Assembly: GCF_000429005.1 (NCBI RefSeq)
Contig: NZ_AUBA01000009.1
Coordinates: forward strand, 86,653 to 150,652
Direction: 5' to 3'
Length of the DNA stretch: 64,000 bases
From: Novosphingobium acidiphilum DSM 19966
GTDB lineage: Bacteria > Pseudomonadota > Alphaproteobacteria > Sphingomonadales > Sphingomonadaceae
Below are positions 23,694-32,884 of this stretch, in pieces. The number at the start of each line of letters is the position of its first letter. Position 1 is the first letter of the stretch. The notes beneath the pieces were generated by a model. It was not told the origin of the DNA, searched no databases, and saw only the letters and a program-made list of their open reading frames with translations. Made by a program: the position numbers and the translations under genes.

Positions 23694-24386
23694 ATGAAAA
23701 CCGCACTGATCATCCGTCATGTGCCCCACGAAGGGGTCGCTGCCTACCGCGATCCGATCGAGGCGGCCGGGTACCGGGTCGATCGCATCGATGTCTGCGA
23801 TCCCGGCTTTTCGCGTGTCGATCTTGGCGCGCCCGATCTGCTGATCATGATGGGCGGGCCAATGGGCGTTTATGAAACCGCGACGCATCCCTGGATTGCC
23901 TGCCAGATGCGGCGGCTGGCCCGGCGGCTCGATGCCGATCGGCCGACACTGGGGGTGTGCTTTGGCGCGCAGATGATCGCAGCGGCGCTGGGCGCGCGGG
24001 TCTATCCCGGCGGCACACGCGAAATCGGGTTTCATCCCGTGGTGGTGCACGATCCTGCCAGCCCCTTGCGCCATGTCGCGGGCGTGCCGGTGCTGCACTG
24101 GCACGGCGACACGTTCGATCTGCCGGCGGGTGTCGATCTGCTGGCATCAAGCCATGTCTATCCGCATCAGGCCTTTGCGCGCGGGCGCAATCTGCTGGCG
24201 CTGCAATTCCATGGCGAAATGGGCGAAGACGCCAGGTTCGAAGCCTGGATCGAACAGGGCCCGGACGATCTGGCAACCGCTGGGGTGACCCCATGCGCGC
24301 TGCGCGCAGCGCATGCTGTGCATGGCCCGCGCGCTGTCGCCGCCGGACGCGCGATGATCGCGCAGTGGTTGTCAGGACTGGATTAG
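23694..24386 (+). CDS. Class I glutamine amidotransferase-like protein
   Basis: 230 residues in the GATase1 fold (COG0518, GMP synthase glutaminase-like, stand-alone). MMGGPMGVYE forms the oxyanion strand, GVCFGAQMIA holds the nucleophilic Cys (near residue 89), and LQFHGEMGED supplies His/Glu. Unlike a carbamoyl-phosphate or GMP synthase it has no synthetase partner nearby. Such proteins include gamma-glutamyl hydrolase-like enzymes of unknown role. The last 15 nt overlap the convergent aminotransferase gene. Confidence 0.85.
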   Translation: MKTALIIRHVPHEGVAAYRDPIEAAGYRVDRIDVCDPGFSRVDLGAPDLLIMMGGPMGVYETATHPWIACQMRRLARRLDADRPTLGVCFGAQMIAAALGARVYPGGTREIGFHPVVVHDPASPLRHVAGVPVLHWHGDTFDLPAGVDLLASSHVYPHQAFARGRNLLALQFHGEMGEDARFEAWIEQGPDDLATAGVTPCALRAAHAVHGPRAVAAGRAMIAQWLSGLD

Positions 24387-25541
24387 ACGTTCTCGCCAGC
24401 GGGCTATCCTGCCGATTGCCTCGTCCAGCATGGCGGCCGGTTTGCAATGGCACAGCCGCAGCACATGGCGCGGGGCATCGCAGCCTTCCCACAGCGCCGA
24501 CAGCGGGATCGAGGCGACCCCGGCTTCGCGGACCATCCGTTCGGCCACGGTGCGATCATCCAGCGCAATCGCGCTCGCGGCCAGATCGATGCACGTGAAC
24601 CATGTCGCCACACCCGGCATCACCGCAAAGCCGCATGCGGCCAGCCCCTGGTTCAGCACCGCGCGGCTTGCGGCCCAACCCGCTACGGTCGCGTCGATCA
24701 GGCCATCGTCGCCCAATCCTTCGGCCACGGCCCACTGCAACATCGGCGGAGTGGTAAAGGTCAGGAACTGGTGCGCCTTGGCCAGCACGGCCGCCACGTC
24801 GGGGGCGGCGACCATCCAGCCGACTTTCCAGCCGGTCGCGCCAAAAATCTTGCCCGCCGATCCGATCTTGACCGTGCGCGTTGCCATGCCCGGCTCTGCC
24901 AGCAGCGAAACGTGCGTGCCGCCATCAAAGCGCACCGTTTCCCACACTTCGTCACAGATCACGAACAGGTCGTGCGCCACCGCGATTGCGGCGATCATCG
25001 CACGGGTTGCCGCATCCATCACCGAACCTGTCGGGTTCAGCGGATCGTTGATGATCATCGCGCGGGTGCGCGGGGTCAACGCCGCCTCGATCGCTGCGCG
25101 GTCATAGTGCCAGTGCGGCGGGCGCAGCGGCACAAACACCGGCACCGCGCCCATGCGGCGTACCAGCGGCGCATAGGCATCATAGGCCGGCTGAAACAGC
25201 AGCACGTGGTCGCCCGGGCTGATCACCGCCAGCACCGCCGCCGCAATTGCCTCGGTCGCGCCCGAGGTAACGATGACCTCGTCGCGTGACAGATCCAGCC
25301 GCTGGCGGCGGCGATAGAACCCCGCGATCGCATCACGCAGTTCGGGCACGCCGGCCATTGGCGGATAGTGCTGTGACCGTTCGGCCATGGCGCGCGTCAC
25401 CGCCGCGGTCAGTGCCGGTGGCGGCGGCGCATCGGGAAATCCCTGGCCCAGATTGATCGCGCCCGACGATCGGGCAAGCCCCGACATATGTTCGAAAATT
25501 GTCGTGGGCAGGGCGGAATAGACCGGATTGAGCGCGCGCAT
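24372..25541 (-). CDS. PLP-dependent aminotransferase class I/II (YbdL/kynurenine-type)
   Basis: 389 residues; start ATG 25541 (MRALNPVYSALPTTIF). It contains INLGQGFPDAPPP, VIVTSGATEAIAA, the NDPLNPTGSV turn, ICDEVWE (Asp binding the PLP pyridine) and KIGSAGKIFGATGWKVGW with the Schiff-base lysine (near residue 236), then an Arg near the C-terminus for substrate carboxylate. Closest in pattern to methionine aminotransferase YbdL and kynurenine/glutamine transaminases. Its upstream region holds a long palindrome. Confidence 0.9.
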   Translation of the reverse strand: MRALNPVYSALPTTIFEHMSGLARSSGAINLGQGFPDAPPPPALTAAVTRAMAERSQHYPPMAGVPELRDAIAGFYRRRQRLDLSRDEVIVTSGATEAIAAAVLAVISPGDHVLLFQPAYDAYAPLVRRMGAVPVFVPLRPPHWHYDRAAIEAALTPRTRAMIINDPLNPTGSVMDAATRAMIAAIAVAHDLFVICDEVWETVRFDGGTHVSLLAEPGMATRTVKIGSAGKIFGATGWKVGWMVAAPDVAAVLAKAHQFLTFTTPPMLQWAVAEGLGDDGLIDATVAGWAASRAVLNQGLAACGFAVMPGVATWFTCIDLAASAIALDDRTVAERMVREAGVASIPLSALWEGCDAPRHVLRLCHCKPAAMLDEAIGRIARWRERLIQS

Positions 25542-25555
25542 GGCCGTGGGTTTAA

Positions 25556-25612
25556 GCGGCGTGGAGACATTGCGCAACGCCACGGTGGCGCTGCGCAATG
25601 TCTCCACGCCGC
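25556..25612. promoter_or_regulatory. 57-nt near-perfect palindrome upstream of the aminotransferase gene
   Basis: Arms 25556-25583 and 25585-25612 are reverse complements over 28 nt with one mismatch (A at 25577 against C at 25591) and a single central G. It begins 15 nt before the aminotransferase ATG on its 5' side and 96 nt before the GlsB-like gene on the other strand. As RNA it would fold into an almost loopless hairpin in the aminotransferase leader; as DNA it could be a cruciform or operator. No T-run follows. Confidence 0.7.
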
Positions 25613-25707
25613 CCGGGCATTTGCAACACGCGTCATGCAACGTATTCAGATGCGGCACAGCCGTTCAAAAATATCCCGGCGGTTGTTACGAAGGCAGGAG
25701 ACAATGC

Positions 25708-25959
25708 ATGCACCACGGTTTGATCGCATGGCTGATTATTGGCGGCCTGGCCGGATTTCTGGCTGGAAAGGTCACCCGGGGCGCCGGGTTTGGCATGCTG
25801 GCAGATATCGTACTGGGCATTGTCGGCGCATTTGTCGGCGGGCGCCTGTTCGATCTGTTGGGCATGGCCCCCTCGCGCGGCTTTATCGGATCGATCGTCA
25901 CCGCCTTTGTCGGGTCGGTCGTCGTGCTGCTGGTGGTGCGTCTGTTCGCACGCGATTGA
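25708..25959 (+). CDS. GlsB/YeaQ/YmgE family stress-response membrane protein
   Basis: 83 residues, three hydrophobic segments: GLIAWLIIGGLAGFLAGKV, MLADIVLGIVGAFVGGRLFDLLG, FIGSIVTAFVGSVVVLLVVRLF. The glycine-zipper pattern is typical of transglycosylase-associated (TAG) small membrane proteins induced by stress. Start ATG 25708, with GGCAGGAGACA upstream; an overlapping ATG at 25704 is out of frame. Confidence 0.9.
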   Translation: MHHGLIAWLIIGGLAGFLAGKVTRGAGFGMLADIVLGIVGAFVGGRLFDLLGMAPSRGFIGSIVTAFVGSVVVLLVVRLFARD

Positions 25960-26058
25960 CCCGGCACGACGGGGCGCCGCCAAAGCGCAAAGTTGACGGT
26001 ACCGCTTGGGCCCAACCCGCTCTAAGGGGGGGGCGATCACGCAATCCGACAGGACCCC

Positions 26059-27273
26059 ATGACCGCCAGCCGCACCGCCCAGTCCGCGACGACCGCCGCC
26101 CAGACCACGGTGTTCGGCGTGATCGTGGCAATCAGTTTCTGCCACATGCTGAACGACATGATGCAGTCGCTGTTGCCGGCCATCTATCCGGACCTGAAGA
26201 GCGAACTGCATCTCAGCTTTACCCAGATCGGTCTGGTCACGCTGGCCTATCAGTTGACCGCGTCGATCCTGCAACCGCTGGTTGGGCTGTATGCGGACAA
26301 GCGGCCGACCCCGCTGGCGCTGCCCGGTGGCACGCTGTTCTCGCTGGCCGGGCTGCTGGTGTTGTCGGTGGCGCACAATTATGCGCTGTTGCTGGTCGGT
26401 GCGTCGCTGATCGGCATGGGTTCCTCGGTGTTTCACCCCGAATCGTCGCGCGTGGCACGCATGGCGGCGGGCGCGCGGCACGGGCTGGCGCAATCGCTGT
26501 TCCAGGTTGGCGGCAATGCCGGCCAGGCGCTGGGGCCGCTGGCGGCAGCGCTGGTGGTGGTGCGCTGGGGGCAAAGCAGCGTGGCATGCTTTGCGCTGCT
26601 GGCACTGCTGTCGTGCGCCGTGTTGTGGAATGTGGCGCAATGGTATCGCCATCACGGGCTGGCGCGGCTGGCCCCTGGCAAGGACGGTCATCGTGCGCAG
26701 GTCGTGCTGCGTAACAGCATCGTGCTGCGCGGCATTGCGATCCTGTTGGCGCTGATCTTTTCCAAATATGTCTATCTTGCCAGCCTGACGAGCTATTTCA
26801 CGTTCTACCTGATCCAGCGTTTTGGCGTGACGGTCGAAAACGCACAGTTGCACCTGTTTGCCTTTCTGACCGCGGTGGCGATCGGCACGATTCTGGGCGG
26901 GCCGCTGGGCGACCGGTTCGGGCGCAAGCAGGTGATCTGGTTTTCGATCCTGGGCCCGTTGCCGTTCACGCTGCTGCTGCCTTATGCCGGGCTGTTCTGG
27001 ACCGGGCCGCTGACGGTGATGATCGGGCTGATCCTGGCCTCGGCCTTTCCGGCGATCGTGGTTTTTGCGCAGGACCTGGTGCCGGGCAAGATCGGCATGA
27101 TTTCGGGCCTGTTCTTCGGCTTTGCCTTTGGCGTGGGCGGGATCGGCGCGGCGGTGCTGGGGAACGTGGCCGATGCCTGGGGCATCGTCGCGGTCTACCG
27201 GATCTGCGCGGTGCTGCCCGCAATCGGCCTGCTTGCGGTTTTCCTTCCCGATCTGCGCAAGGTTCGGGCATAG
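26059..27273 (+). CDS. MFS transporter, fosmidomycin resistance (Fsr)-like
   Basis: 404 residues, 12 predicted membrane helices. The N-terminus FCHMLNDMMQSLLPAIYPDLKSEL and FTQIGLVTLAYQLTASILQPLVGLYADK are hallmarks of the Fsr drug-efflux subgroup; SSVFHPESSRVARMAAG and GGPLGDRFGRKQVIWFS also fit. Probably a proton-driven exporter in the inner membrane. The substrate cannot be told. Confidence 0.88.
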   Translation: MTASRTAQSATTAAQTTVFGVIVAISFCHMLNDMMQSLLPAIYPDLKSELHLSFTQIGLVTLAYQLTASILQPLVGLYADKRPTPLALPGGTLFSLAGLLVLSVAHNYALLLVGASLIGMGSSVFHPESSRVARMAAGARHGLAQSLFQVGGNAGQALGPLAAALVVVRWGQSSVACFALLALLSCAVLWNVAQWYRHHGLARLAPGKDGHRAQVVLRNSIVLRGIAILLALIFSKYVYLASLTSYFTFYLIQRFGVTVENAQLHLFAFLTAVAIGTILGGPLGDRFGRKQVIWFSILGPLPFTLLLPYAGLFWTGPLTVMIGLILASAFPAIVVFAQDLVPGKIGMISGLFFGFAFGVGGIGAAVLGNVADAWGIVAVYRICAVLPAIGLLAVFLPDLRKVRA

Positions 27274-27311
27274 CCCGGATCGGCAAAGGCAACGGGCAGG
27301 AAGGGGCGGCA

Positions 27312-28388
27312 ATGACCGAGGCAGTCGAGGCGACGATGCGCGGCGTCGTGCTGACCGGGTTTGGCGGCTATGATCGGCTGGCCTGGCGCGATGATCTGCC
27401 GGTGCCGGTGCCGGGGCGTGGCGAAGTTCTGGTGCGCGTCGGCGCGGCCGGGGTCAACAACACCGATATCAACACGCGCATCGGCTGGTATTCCAAGGCG
27501 GTTGCCGCCGATACCGCAACCGGCGCCGACACCGGGTTTGCTGCGGCGCAATCCGACGGATGGAGCGGCGCGGAATTCACCTTTCCCCGCATACAGGGCG
27601 CCGATGCAGCGGGGCGCATCGTGGCGGTTGGCGACGCGGTGGATCCGGCGCGGATCGGGCAGCGCGTGCTGATCGAGCCGGTGTTTCCGGGTGCTGATGG
27701 CGCGGTGTGCTATTTCGGATCGGAATGCGATGGCGCCTTTGCCGATTACGCGCTGGTGCCGGCAGCACAGGCCCATGCGATCGATTGCGGGTTGAGCGAC
27801 GCAGAACTGGCCTCGTTCCCCTGCGCCTATGGCGCCGCGCTCAACATGCTGTGCCGCGCGGGCCAGGTGGCCGGCGAACGCGTGCTGGTAACGGGTGCAT
27901 CGGGCGGGGTCGGATCGGCGGCGGTGCAACTGGCGCGTGCGCGCGGCGCGCAGGTCTGGGCGCTGGCGGGCGCGGACAAGGCCGCTGCGGTGGCGGCGCT
28001 GGGCGCCGATCGGGTGCTGCCGCGCGATGCCGACCTGGTGGCGCAGATCGGGCGCGACAGCGTCGATCTGGTGATCGATGTGGCAGGCGGCGCGCAGTGG
28101 GGGGCGCTGCTGCAGGTGCTGCGCCCCGGCGGCCGCTATGCCGTGGCCGGGGCCATTGCCGGGCCGATCGTCGATCTGGATCTGCGGACGCTGTACCTGA
28201 AGGATCTCAGCCTGTTTGGCTGCACCGTGCCGGGGCAGGGGGTGTTTGCCGAACTGGTTGGTCACATTGCCGCCGGGCGCATCCGCCCCTTGGTCGCCCG
28301 CACGTATCCGATGCGTGACATTGCACTGGCGCAGGCCGATTTCCTGGCCAAGCGCCATGTCGGCAAGATCGTGCTGTTACCCGGATAA
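27312..28388 (+). CDS. Zinc-independent alcohol dehydrogenase / quinone oxidoreductase family (MDR)
   Basis: 358 residues. GroES-like N-terminal domain (RGVVLTGFGGYDRLAWRDDLP, VGAAGVNNTDINTR), then a Rossmann domain with VLVTGASGGVGSAAVQLA (NADP binding, about residues 192-206) and VDLVIDVAGGAQW. The structural-zinc cysteines are absent, as in quinone oxidoreductases. A loop of about 20 residues near 60-80 (AVAADTATGADTGFAAAQ) is typical of one subgroup. AGGAAGGGG precedes the ATG; an internal ATG at 27336 is possible. Overlaps the convergent MFS gene by 12 nt. Confidence 0.88.
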   Translation: MTEAVEATMRGVVLTGFGGYDRLAWRDDLPVPVPGRGEVLVRVGAAGVNNTDINTRIGWYSKAVAADTATGADTGFAAAQSDGWSGAEFTFPRIQGADAAGRIVAVGDAVDPARIGQRVLIEPVFPGADGAVCYFGSECDGAFADYALVPAAQAHAIDCGLSDAELASFPCAYGAALNMLCRAGQVAGERVLVTGASGGVGSAAVQLARARGAQVWALAGADKAAAVAALGADRVLPRDADLVAQIGRDSVDLVIDVAGGAQWGALLQVLRPGGRYAVAGAIAGPIVDLDLRTLYLKDLSLFGCTVPGQGVFAELVGHIAAGRIRPLVARTYPMRDIALAQADFLAKRHVGKIVLLPG

Positions 28389-29672
28389 CCTGGCCGGCGC
28401 GCTTTCGCGAAAGGCAATCATCGCCATCAGCCCGATCGCGACAAACCCGGTCAGATACCAGGCAATGGCCATCGGGCTGCCGGTGGCATGCAGCAGCCAT
28501 GTCACGATCAACTGGGTCGACCCGCCAAATACCGCCACCGGCACCGAATAGATCAGCGCAAAGGTGCGGGCACGCACACCCGGCGGCAGGCTTTCGGTGA
28601 TCGCCGCATAGATCGCGGAAAACTGGGTGGTGGCCAGCACCGACAGGATCACATTGGCGCCGATGAACGCGGTGGCGGTGCGCGCGGTGGTCAACCAGAC
28701 AAAGCACGGCAGGATTGCCGCCAGAAACGCTAGTTGCGGCCAGATCATCGCCGGGCGTCGGCCCACCCTGTCGCTCAGCCAACCGCCGAACACGCCGACG
28801 ACGACTGCCACTGCGGTGTTGGCGGTTTGCCCGGCAAAGGCCACAGCGCCCGACAGATGCAGCGAGGCCTGCCCATACGTCGCCATATAGCGGAAGATAT
28901 AGCCCCCGCTCGTGCTGCTGGCGATGAGCACGATCCCCAGCAGGACAACCCGGGCATAGCGGCCGAACGGCACGGCGCCCGTTGCACGGGCGGCGGCCGG
29001 CTGGTGTGTTTCGGGCAGACTGCCGCGCATCAGCAGCGCCACGGGCACGATCAGCACGCCCAGCATCAGCGCGATGCGCCAGCCGATGGTGCCCAGCTGC
29101 GCCTCGGTCATCACCAGGCTCAGGCCCAGTCCGACCAGCCCGCCGATGGTGCCGGCAATGTCCTGGCTGACGCCTTGCAGGCTGATCGACAGGCCGCGTC
29201 GCCCGCTCGGCACGGCTTCAAGCAGATAGGCGCTGGCCGAGCCCACTTCGCCACCCAGCGCGAACCCCTGGATCAACCGCGCGATCACCGCGATCAGCGG
29301 CGCGGCATAGCCGATGCTGGCATAGCCCGGGGTCAGCGCCAACAGCGCGATGCCCAGGCCCATCAGCATCATGCTGACCATCATCGCCGGTTTGCGCCCG
29401 ACCCGGTCGGCATAGCCGCCCAGCACATGCGCACCGAGCGGCCGGGTAATGAAGCCGGCGCCGAATGTGGCAAGCGACGCCATCAGGCTGAGGTAGGGAT
29501 TGACCGAGGGAAAGAACGTCTGTCCGATCGCAATCGCGAAGAACGCAAACGTCATGAAATCGTAGAATTCCAGCCCGTTGCCGATGGTTACGGCCAGCAC
29601 CGCACGGCGCGCCTGCGCCAGGGTCAGCGTGTCTTGCGTGCTGTCCGGGATCGAACCGTGCCGACCGTTCAT
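28377..29672 (-). CDS. MFS transporter, metabolite:H+ symporter (ProP/KgtP-like)
   Basis: About 431 residues, 12 membrane helices. The N-terminus LAVTIGNGLEFYDFMTFAFFAIAIGQTFFP and FGAGFITRPLGAHVLGGYADRVGRKPAM match the metabolite:proton symporter subfamily (organic acids, proline/betaine). LIQGFALGGEVGSASAYLLEAVP carries the family RGFxxGGE-like motif. Start ATG 29672; a GTG at 29687 is possible. Substrate likely a carboxylate or osmolyte, by family only. Confidence 0.88.
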   Translation of the reverse strand: MNGRHGSIPDSTQDTLTLAQARRAVLAVTIGNGLEFYDFMTFAFFAIAIGQTFFPSVNPYLSLMASLATFGAGFITRPLGAHVLGGYADRVGRKPAMMVSMMLMGLGIALLALTPGYASIGYAAPLIAVIARLIQGFALGGEVGSASAYLLEAVPSGRRGLSISLQGVSQDIAGTIGGLVGLGLSLVMTEAQLGTIGWRIALMLGVLIVPVALLMRGSLPETHQPAAARATGAVPFGRYARVVLLGIVLIASSTSGGYIFRYMATYGQASLHLSGAVAFAGQTANTAVAVVVGVFGGWLSDRVGRRPAMIWPQLAFLAAILPCFVWLTTARTATAFIGANVILSVLATTQFSAIYAAITESLPPGVRARTFALIYSVPVAVFGGSTQLIVTWLLHATGSPMAIAWYLTGFVAIGLMAMIAFRESAPARLSG

Positions 29673-29765
29673 GTGCGATTGCCCCACCAGTGCCGCCAGG
29701 CCCGGACAAAGGGGTACAAGCGGCCCGTGGCCAAGTCTATCGCGCGGGCTTAGAAGGGCGCCTGG

Positions 29766-30233
29766 TCAGCCGGCGTGGCGCATCGCGACATTGCATCGTG
29801 CATACCGCGCGCCATATTCCGCCATGATCCGGGCGTCGTGGCAAAAGCCCAGTTTTTCATACAGGTGGATCGCCGCCGCACAACGCGCATTGGTCAACAG
29901 ATACAGCGGGTCGGCGGCCAGCGCCTGTGCCCGCGCGATCACGGCGGCCAGCAGGAATTCCCCCGCCTTCAGCCCGCGCGCGGTACTGCGGACACCCATT
30001 TTGGTCAGTTCAAACCCGGTCGGGCCGGTTTTCTGCAACGCGCAGGTGCCGACGATGCCAAGGCCTGGGGCCTCGACAAACAGGATCGTGCCGCCGCCCG
30101 CAATGATCCGCGCGCGCGGGTTTTCCAGCACGTCGCGGTCGGTTGGTTCCAGCTGGAACATCGCCTCGATCCATTCGACGTTGATGTCGTGGAAATGATG
30201 CGCCAGATCGTCGCTGAACTCGTGCAGGATCAT
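29766..30233 (-). CDS. GNAT family N-acetyltransferase
   Basis: About 155 residues from ATG 30233; a TTG at 30248 would overlap the rlmN stop as TTGA and add five residues. Segments: FHDINVEWIEAMFQLEPTDRDVLENP, ELTKMGVRSTARGLKAGEFLLAAVIARAQAL (acetyl-CoA binding R-x-x-G-x-G-like) and AIHLYEKLGFCHD (motif B). It is immediately downstream of rlmN on the same strand and probably cotranscribed. Acceptor unknown. Confidence 0.82.
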   Translation of the reverse strand: MILHEFSDDLAHHFHDINVEWIEAMFQLEPTDRDVLENPRARIIAGGGTILFVEAPGLGIVGTCALQKTGPTGFELTKMGVRSTARGLKAGEFLLAAVIARAQALAADPLYLLTNARCAAAIHLYEKLGFCHDARIMAEYGARYARCNVAMRHAG

Positions 30234-30244
30234 GGCGCCCGGGT

Positions 30245-31513
30245 TCAATCGAGCGCTGCCTGTTTTTCCTCGGCCAGCCGGTCAAGTTCGGCGCGGCTTT
30301 TGCGTTCAGAGGCGGTTTTCAGCTGGCCGCAGGCGGCATCGATGTCGCGTCCGCGCGGCGTGCGCACCGGGGCCGAAATGCCGGCTTCGAAAACGATGTC
30401 GGAAAAACGGCGGATGCGTTCGGGGGTGGAACATTCGTAGGGTGCGCCGGGCCAGGGGTTGAACGGGATCAGATTGACCTTGGCCGGCAGCTTGTAGTGC
30501 TTGATCAGGCGCACCAGTTCATGCGCGTCGGCATCGCTGTCGTTCTTGTCCTTCAGCATGACATATTCAAACGTGATGCGCCGCGCATTCGATGCACCGG
30601 GATAGGCGGCGCAGGCCTCCAGCAATTCCTCGATACCGAACTTGCGGTTGATCGGCACGATCTCGTCGCGCACTTCCTTGGATACGGCATGCAGCGACAC
30701 CGCCAGATTGACCCCGATTTCGGCGCCGGCGCGCGCCATCAATGGCACCACGCCGCTGGTCGACAGCGTGATCCGGCGCTTTGACAGCGCCAGACCATCG
30801 CCATCCATCACGACCTTCAGTGCGTCGCGGACATTGTCGAAATTGTACAGCGGCTCGCCCATGCCCATCATCACGATATTGGTCAGCAGGCGGCCATCGG
30901 CGCTGTACGCCCGGGCTGCGTCATCGCCTTCGTCGTCGGGATCATCGTCGAGCCCGGCCATGTTGCCGCCGGCCTTGGGCCATTCGCCCAGTGCATCGCG
31001 CGCCAGCATGACCTGACCAACGATTTCGCCGGGAGTCAGGTTGCGTACCAGCCGCATCGTGCCGGTGTGGCAGAACCGGCAATTCAGCGTGCAGCCGACC
31101 TGGCTCGACACGCACAGCGTGCCGCGATCGGCATCGGGGATGAACACCATTTCGAAATCGTGCGCGTCGGCGGTGCGCAACAGCCATTTGCGCGTGCCGT
31201 CGGTCGATGCCTGCGCCTCGACGATTTCGGGCCGGCCGATGACGAAGCGGTCGCTCAGCCACGGGCGCATCGTCTTGGCGATGTCGGTCATCGCGTCAAA
31301 ATCGATCACCCCGCGGTGATAGATCCAGTGGAACACCTGCTTGGCGCGCAGCTTTGCGGCGCGCGGGTCCAGCCCGGCGCCTGCAAACAGGTCGGTGATC
31401 GCAGGGCGCGAAAGCCCCATCAGGTCGATCCGGCCATCGGCGCGCGGGGTCACGTCACGGGGCACGGGAACCGGGTCGATATGGCCCGGGATGGTCATCA
31501 GCGGTGTTGGCAT
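30245..31513 (-). CDS. rlmN: Dual-specificity 23S rRNA/tRNA adenine C2-methyltransferase RlmN
   Basis: Radical-SAM enzyme methylating A2503 of 23S rRNA and A37 of tRNAs. 422 residues from ATG 31513 (ATG 31498 possible). The [4Fe-4S] motif CTLNCRFC is near residues 141-148, GMGEPLYNFDNV follows, and the C-terminal catalytic cysteine lies in RGRDIDAACGQL (near 392). A 25-residue acidic insertion (GLDDDPDDEGDDAARAY) before GRLLTNIVMMGMGEP lengthens the protein relative to E. coli RlmN, as in other sphingomonads. Confidence 0.95.
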   Translation of the reverse strand: MPTPLMTIPGHIDPVPVPRDVTPRADGRIDLMGLSRPAITDLFAGAGLDPRAAKLRAKQVFHWIYHRGVIDFDAMTDIAKTMRPWLSDRFVIGRPEIVEAQASTDGTRKWLLRTADAHDFEMVFIPDADRGTLCVSSQVGCTLNCRFCHTGTMRLVRNLTPGEIVGQVMLARDALGEWPKAGGNMAGLDDDPDDEGDDAARAYSADGRLLTNIVMMGMGEPLYNFDNVRDALKVVMDGDGLALSKRRITLSTSGVVPLMARAGAEIGVNLAVSLHAVSKEVRDEIVPINRKFGIEELLEACAAYPGASNARRITFEYVMLKDKNDSDADAHELVRLIKHYKLPAKVNLIPFNPWPGAPYECSTPERIRRFSDIVFEAGISAPVRTPRGRDIDAACGQLKTASERKSRAELDRLAEEKQAALD

Positions 31514-31692
31514 GGCTGTGCCTATACAGGTCCGCGCGATGAAGCGCAAATTGACAGGCAGTCGCCCGCGCCACAGTTGCCATCATCTGTAACGCATTGT
31601 CACATATGGTAATTTCGTCGCGACGGGCAAAAGGGGGGGCGATTTGCGGATCGTTTGTGCGCCATCGGGGGGACAAACCGATGGAGAATGCG

Positions 31693-32385
31693 ATGAAGAC
31701 CCTTTTTGCTGTTTTGTGCGCCGGCATGGCCGTGATCGCATCGAACCCGGCCTTTGCGCAAAGCGACGCGTCAGGCCCGGCAACGCCCGCCGAAGCCTTT
31801 GCGGGCGCGCATGTCGAAGCCAGCGTTGGCTGGGATCATCTGGCCAACACGTCGATCAAGGACATCGATCCCGCAGCGCGTGTGTCCGGCACCAGCGATG
31901 GCGTGACATTTGGCGGGGCACTCGGCTATGACTTCGCCTTGACCGACAGGGTTACGCTGGGCGGCGAATTCGGCGTTTACGGCAGCTCTGCCAAATGGAA
32001 CAACACCGGAAACCTGACCGCCGGCAGCTTCAACACCCAGACGGTCAAGCCCGGGCGCGATCTGTTTCTCGGCGGCAGGCTGGGTTATGCGCTGTCGCCC
32101 AAAACGCAGGTTTTCGGCAAGGCCGGCTATACCAACACCCGTTTCGGGGTCTACGGCACCGATGGCAGCGAAGTGCTGTATGACGGGATCAATGCCAACG
32201 GCTTTCGCCTGGGCGCAGGGGTCGAACACAAGCTGACCAAGGCGACCTATGCCAAGCTGGAGTACGATTTTTCGCACTATGGCAGCGGTCAGTTCAACTA
32301 TGCCGCGTCAACGCCTGATGCCAGCACCTTTGATCTGCACAACGACCGGCATCAGGTGCTGGCCAGCGTAGGGATCAGGTTCTGA
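31693..32385 (+). CDS. Outer-membrane beta-barrel protein (Omp25/opacity-like)
   Basis: 230 residues with a signal peptide cleaved after AFA (MKTLFAVLCAGMAVIASNPAFAQ). The remainder alternates polar and aromatic residues as in an eight-stranded barrel (VEASVGWDHL, GALGYDFALTDRVTLGGEFGVY, RLGYALSPKTQVFGKAGYTNT) and ends in VLASVGIRF with the terminal Phe needed for outer-membrane insertion. Start ATG 31693 follows GGAGAA; the ATG at 31681 overlaps that site. Downstream of rlmN in opposite orientation, with a 179-bp spacer. Confidence 0.85.
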   Translation: MKTLFAVLCAGMAVIASNPAFAQSDASGPATPAEAFAGAHVEASVGWDHLANTSIKDIDPAARVSGTSDGVTFGGALGYDFALTDRVTLGGEFGVYGSSAKWNNTGNLTAGSFNTQTVKPGRDLFLGGRLGYALSPKTQVFGKAGYTNTRFGVYGTDGSEVLYDGINANGFRLGAGVEHKLTKATYAKLEYDFSHYGSGQFNYAASTPDASTFDLHNDRHQVLASVGIRF

Positions 32386-32392
32386 CCCCAAT

Positions 32393-32884
32393 TCAGGATG
32401 CCGCGCAGCCCAGGCTCGCGGCATCCATGGCCGATGCGGCCCCGGCCAGATGATAGATATCGCGCACCGGCCGGCCGTCGCGGCCACGTGCGGTTATGGT
32501 CATGTCGCCATCGCTGCGCAGCGCTGCGATGATTGCCGCGTCGCCGCGCCGGTCAGTGGCCCAGATATCGAAACCGTTGACGACCGCAGCAAATCGCTGA
32601 CCGCCGATCGTGATCGTTACCGGCTTGCCCGCAGCCGCCTCGCGCGACAGCCGCGCGTGGATTTCACCGCGGATGCCCCGCCTTGGCCAGTTGGCCACGG
32701 TGAAATAGGGTTGCGCATCGCGTTTCTGGCGCGGCTGGTCGATGGCCATGGCAATGGCATAACACCGCGGCACGGCGGCATCGCGAAACGCGCCCCAGTC
32801 GTTCCACACCCCCAGCCGGTCACGCGCCAGCGCCACGCCCGGCAGCACCAGCGCCAGCACACAGGCCAGGCGGCAAAGCCTCAT
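32393..32884 (-). CDS. Exported IalB/Mlr4354-like protein
   Basis: 163 residues with a signal peptide (LCRLACVLALVLPGVALA). The core GVWNDWGAFRDAAVPRCYAIAMA followed by PYFTVANWP and VTITIGGQRFAAVVNGFDIWA resembles the invasion-associated locus B / Mlr4354-like family, small periplasmic beta-sandwich proteins of unknown role in alphaproteobacteria. Two cysteines could form a disulfide. It starts at ATG 32884, overlapping the stop of the upstream 67-residue gene by 4 nt. Confidence 0.75.
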   Translation of the reverse strand: MRLCRLACVLALVLPGVALARDRLGVWNDWGAFRDAAVPRCYAIAMAIDQPRQKRDAQPYFTVANWPRRGIRGEIHARLSREAAAGKPVTITIGGQRFAAVVNGFDIWATDRRGDAAIIAALRSDGDMTITARGRDGRPVRDIYHLAGAASAMDAASLGCAAS

